NCBI GenBank assembly: GCA_048621635.1
Contig: JBMCWH010000026.1
Coordinates: forward strand, 1 to 6,003
DNA: 6,003 nucleotides
Source of the DNA: JBMCWH01 sp048621635
GTDB taxonomy: Bacteria > Patescibacteriota > WWE3 > JAUXAW01 > JAYEID01
Direction of reading: 5' to 3'
The position numbers were made by a program, and so were the translations under genes. The notes below the pieces were generated by a model. It saw only the letters and a program-made list of their open reading frames with translations, made no database searches and was not told the DNA's origin. Positions within the stretch are counted from its first letter, which is position 1. Each line of letters starts with the position of its first letter. Shown here piece after piece: positions 4,425-6,003 of this stretch.

Positions 4425-5786
4425 ATGGAAAAATATCAACCAGTAATTGGATTAGAAATCCATTTTCAACTAAATACTAACGCAAAAGTTTTTTGCAGCT
4501 GTTCTGCTGATATTTGGGAGGAAGCTCAAAATACACATACTTGTCCGGTATGTTTAGGTCTTCCCGGGGCTGTCCCGGTTCTTAATAAAAAAGCGTTTGA
4601 AGATGCTGTAAAAATGGGTTTAGCTTTGAATTGTTCTGTTTCTGAATATACATATTTTGAGAGAAAAAACTATTTTTATCCTGATTTACCTAAAGGATTC
4701 CAAATTTCGCAAAAGAAAATTCCCTTAGGCACTGGAGGTTCGGTGTCAATTGGTGATGATGCAGTCGATATCTGGGAAATTCATTTGGAAGAAGATACTG
4801 CGAAATCAACACATACTAAAGATGGTACATTGCTTGATTTTAATAAATCAGGCATTCCTTTGGTGGAAATAGTTTCTGCTCCGTGCATTCATTCAGTGGA
4901 CCTCTTAGACAGTTATGCAAAGGAAATACAGGAAATTGCCCGCACTTTGGGTATTTCTGCTTGTGACATGGAAAAAGGACAGATGAGGTTTGAGGCAAAT
5001 GTATCTATTCGTAATCTGCGTACCGCTCCCCGCCGATCTGCTTCGCAAGGCGAGCCGCAAGAAAGAATAGAGGGAAGCGGAGAGCGGAAGGCTGAATGCA
5101 GTAGGCAGATTCCAGATTACCGTGTGGAGATAAAAAACCTCAATTCTTTCAAACACCTTCGTGATGCTGTTAGTTACGAGATCAAAAGGCAAATAAATTT
5201 GTTGGAAAAGAGCGAGACTCCAGGACAAGAAACCCGTGGTTGGGACGTTGCTAGATCTAGAACTTTCGTTCAACGTTCCAAAGAAGAAGCGCATGACTAC
5301 CGTTATTTCCCTGAACCGGATCTTCCACCAGTTCAGTTCGACAGTTCGTTTATTGAGCAACTAAAGGAAGAGCTTCCTGTATTGCCGGGGGAACAAAGGG
5401 AACGACTTGAATCTATGGGGTTGAGGACTTCCCAAGCAAAGATTTTAGCTCGTGATTCTGAGCGACACGCTTACTTTTTGAGACTTGCTGAAGAAATAAA
5501 GGTGCAAGAAGCTGCTAAGCTAGTGATTAACCAACCGGAGACGATGAATAAAGACCCTCAACAGGTAGCAGAAGAATTAAGGCGTGAGAAAGAGGAGACC
5601 ATCTCAGGGGAAGCAAAGTTGGATGGGATCGCTAAAAAAGTGATTGAAGAAAACCCAGAACCGGTAGAAGATTATCGTAGCGGGAAGGAAGAAGCGATTC
5701 AATTTTTGCTTGGAAAAATTATGCGAAAAACACAAGGTAAGGCAGATCCCCAAAAAGCAAAGTCCTCTTTAGAGAAATTTTTATAG
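4425..5786 (+). CDS. gatB: Asp/Glu-tRNA(Asn/Gln) amidotransferase subunit B, with internal insertion
   Basis: GatB binds the mischarged tRNA, phosphorylates the attached Glu/Asp with ATP, and amidates it with ammonia from GatA. The 453-residue protein has the family opening YQPVIGLEIHFQL, a zinc site C24-x-C26 ... C40-x-x-C43, the YPDLPKGFQISQ block (85-96), HLEEDTAKS (120-128), DFNKSGIPLVEI (138-149), VEIKNLNSF (234-242) and HDYRYFPEPDLPP (290-302). The C-terminal YqeY-like tail ends with VEDYRSGKEEAIQFLLGKIM (414-433). Two oddities stand out. About 27 extra Arg/Ser/Glu-rich residues (around 198-229) lie between ANVSIR and VEIKNLN, encoded by a GC-rich palindrome. The helical tail also appears roughly 40 residues shorter than in typical GatB proteins of 475-500. 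The ATG at 4425 matches the family start; an AGGGA lies 14 bases upstream, too far for a convincing ribosome site. Confidence 0.96.
   Translation: MEKYQPVIGLEIHFQLNTNAKVFCSCSADIWEEAQNTHTCPVCLGLPGAVPVLNKKAFEDAVKMGLALNCSVSEYTYFERKNYFYPDLPKGFQISQKKIPLGTGGSVSIGDDAVDIWEIHLEEDTAKSTHTKDGTLLDFNKSGIPLVEIVSAPCIHSVDLLDSYAKEIQEIARTLGISACDMEKGQMRFEANVSIRNLRTAPRRSASQGEPQERIEGSGERKAECSRQIPDYRVEIKNLNSFKHLRDAVSYEIKRQINLLEKSETPGQETRGWDVARSRTFVQRSKEEAHDYRYFPEPDLPPVQFDSSFIEQLKEELPVLPGEQRERLESMGLRTSQAKILARDSERHAYFLRLAEEIKVQEAAKLVINQPETMNKDPQQVAEELRREKEETISGEAKLDGIAKKVIEENPEPVEDYRSGKEEAIQFLLGKIMRKTQGKADPQKAKSSLEKFL
5011..5120. repeat. GC-rich nested palindrome inserted in frame in gatB
   Basis: GTAATCTG (5011-5018) and CAGATTAC (5113-5120) are exact inverted arms. 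Inside them CCGCTCCCCGC (5023-5033) pairs with GCGGAGAGCGG (5077-5087) at ten of eleven positions, and a smaller hairpin, GCTTCGC/GCGAGC, lies at 5039-5054. The block at 5021-5060 has 27 G/C of 40, much richer than the surrounding AT-rich gene. It encodes the residues in excess over normal GatB and keeps the reading frame. It resembles protein-coding palindromic elements such as those known from Rickettsia, but no homology to them is claimed. Confidence 0.6.
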
Positions 5787-5835
5787 CTTTTTTTTCAAGC
5801 AGTTGGTATTCTTTTTAACTTGTTAGAGAAATTGT

Positions 5836-5863
5836 TTGAAAAATCTAAGTTTGGTGCTTATAT
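5836..5863 (+). promoter_or_regulatory. Candidate plus-strand promoter downstream of gatB
   Basis: TTGAAA (5836-5841) is followed after 16 bases by TTATAT (5858-5863), which is preceded by TG at 5855-5856 as in an extended -10. Transcription would begin near 5870 and run out of the window through the hairpin at 5912-5950. The sequence is AT-rich, so chance matches are likely. Confidence 0.3.
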
Positions 5864-5905
5864 ACCTCTGAAGTTGACATCTAGTTGTGATTCGTAGGCT
5901 ATTTG

Positions 5906-5950
5906 AAAAAGAAAGCCAAGCTTTCTAAAAAGAATTGAGAGCTTGGCTTT
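5906..5950 (-). terminator. Strong hairpin, probable minus-strand terminator
   Basis: Bases 5912-5925 (AAAGCCAAGCTTTC) pair with 5937-5950 (GAGAGCTTGGCTTT) to give a 14-bp stem with one G-T position and an 11-base loop. On the minus strand the stem is followed by TTTCTTTTTC, including the T complement of the A-run at 5906-5910. That fits rho-independent termination of a minus-strand gene lying to the right of the window and converging on gatB. On the plus strand only TTT follows, so termination of gatB transcripts would be weaker but possible. Confidence 0.7.
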
Positions 5951-6003
5951 GAAGACTCCACAACAGCATTTCCATTGCCCAGTTAGCATTTTTTCCTCTC
6001 CCT

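Larger units (their letters stand above)
5787..6003. other. Non-coding tail region after gatB
   Basis: No convincing gene is seen in these 217 bases. An eight-T run (5789-5796) follows the gatB stop but has no strong hairpin before it. Besides the candidate promoter and terminator listed separately, a lone TTGACA occurs at 5874-5879 without a fitting -10. On the minus strand one frame entering from beyond 6003 stops at 5985-5983 (peptide RERKKC), which could be the end of an unseen gene; six codons are too few to call. Confidence 0.5.

Noticed and set aside
4905..5360. 151-codon minus-strand open frame inside gatB
   Set aside because: It is antisense to conserved GatB sequence and the product has no recognisable domain.
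5850..5991. 43-codon minus-strand open frame beginning at an ATG near 5991, with a purine-rich stretch before it
   Set aside because: It runs straight through the strong hairpin at 5912-5950, which is better explained as a terminator, and the peptide has no recognisable features.

Overview
The window looks like a chromosomal segment from a small-genome, AT-rich bacterium, most plausibly Candidate Phyla Radiation / Patescibacteria (Microgenomates- or Parcubacteria-like). That placement is an inference from three things: short intergenic regions with many small hairpins, almost no Shine-Dalgarno sequences before the plus-strand genes, and a compact GatB. The standard genetic code works throughout. 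No tRNA, rRNA, CRISPR array or insertion sequence was seen.

Left part (1-1170): the C-terminal end of a LemA-family protein is followed by a complete HtpX-type M48 membrane zinc protease. This pairing is common in bacteria and points to membrane-protein quality control. A hairpin terminator at 1141-1167 serves the opposing minus-strand gene. Middle-left (1185-1800): a minus-strand gene encodes a small two-helix membrane protein of unknown function. It has the only strong Shine-Dalgarno sequence in the window, and its tail may be frameshifted.

Right part (1962-5786): a gat cluster runs gatC, gatA, small helical protein, gatB. GatCAB converts mischarged Glu-tRNA(Gln) and/or Asp-tRNA(Asn) to the correct amidated form. 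GatA is the glutaminase/amidase, GatB binds and activates the tRNA-bound substrate, and GatC is the linker. All recognisable GatA catalytic residues and the GatB zinc cysteines are present. The protein between gatA and gatB carries a HEPN-like R-x4-H motif. The end (5787-6003) is non-coding as far as visible and has a strong hairpin oriented as a minus-strand terminator for a gene beyond the window.

The most interesting signals are these: (1) a GC-rich nested palindrome inserted in frame inside gatB; (2) a twin-palindrome REP-like element whose outer repeat contains the gatA stop codon; (3) promoter-like sequences placed so that htpX and gatC would be leaderless or nearly so, which also moves the gatC start to the GTG at 2000; (4) a possible lost or -1-frame tail on the membrane protein gene; (5) the HEPN-like gene embedded in the gat cluster; (6) a structured gatC-gatA spacer. 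No wholly new system is demonstrated.
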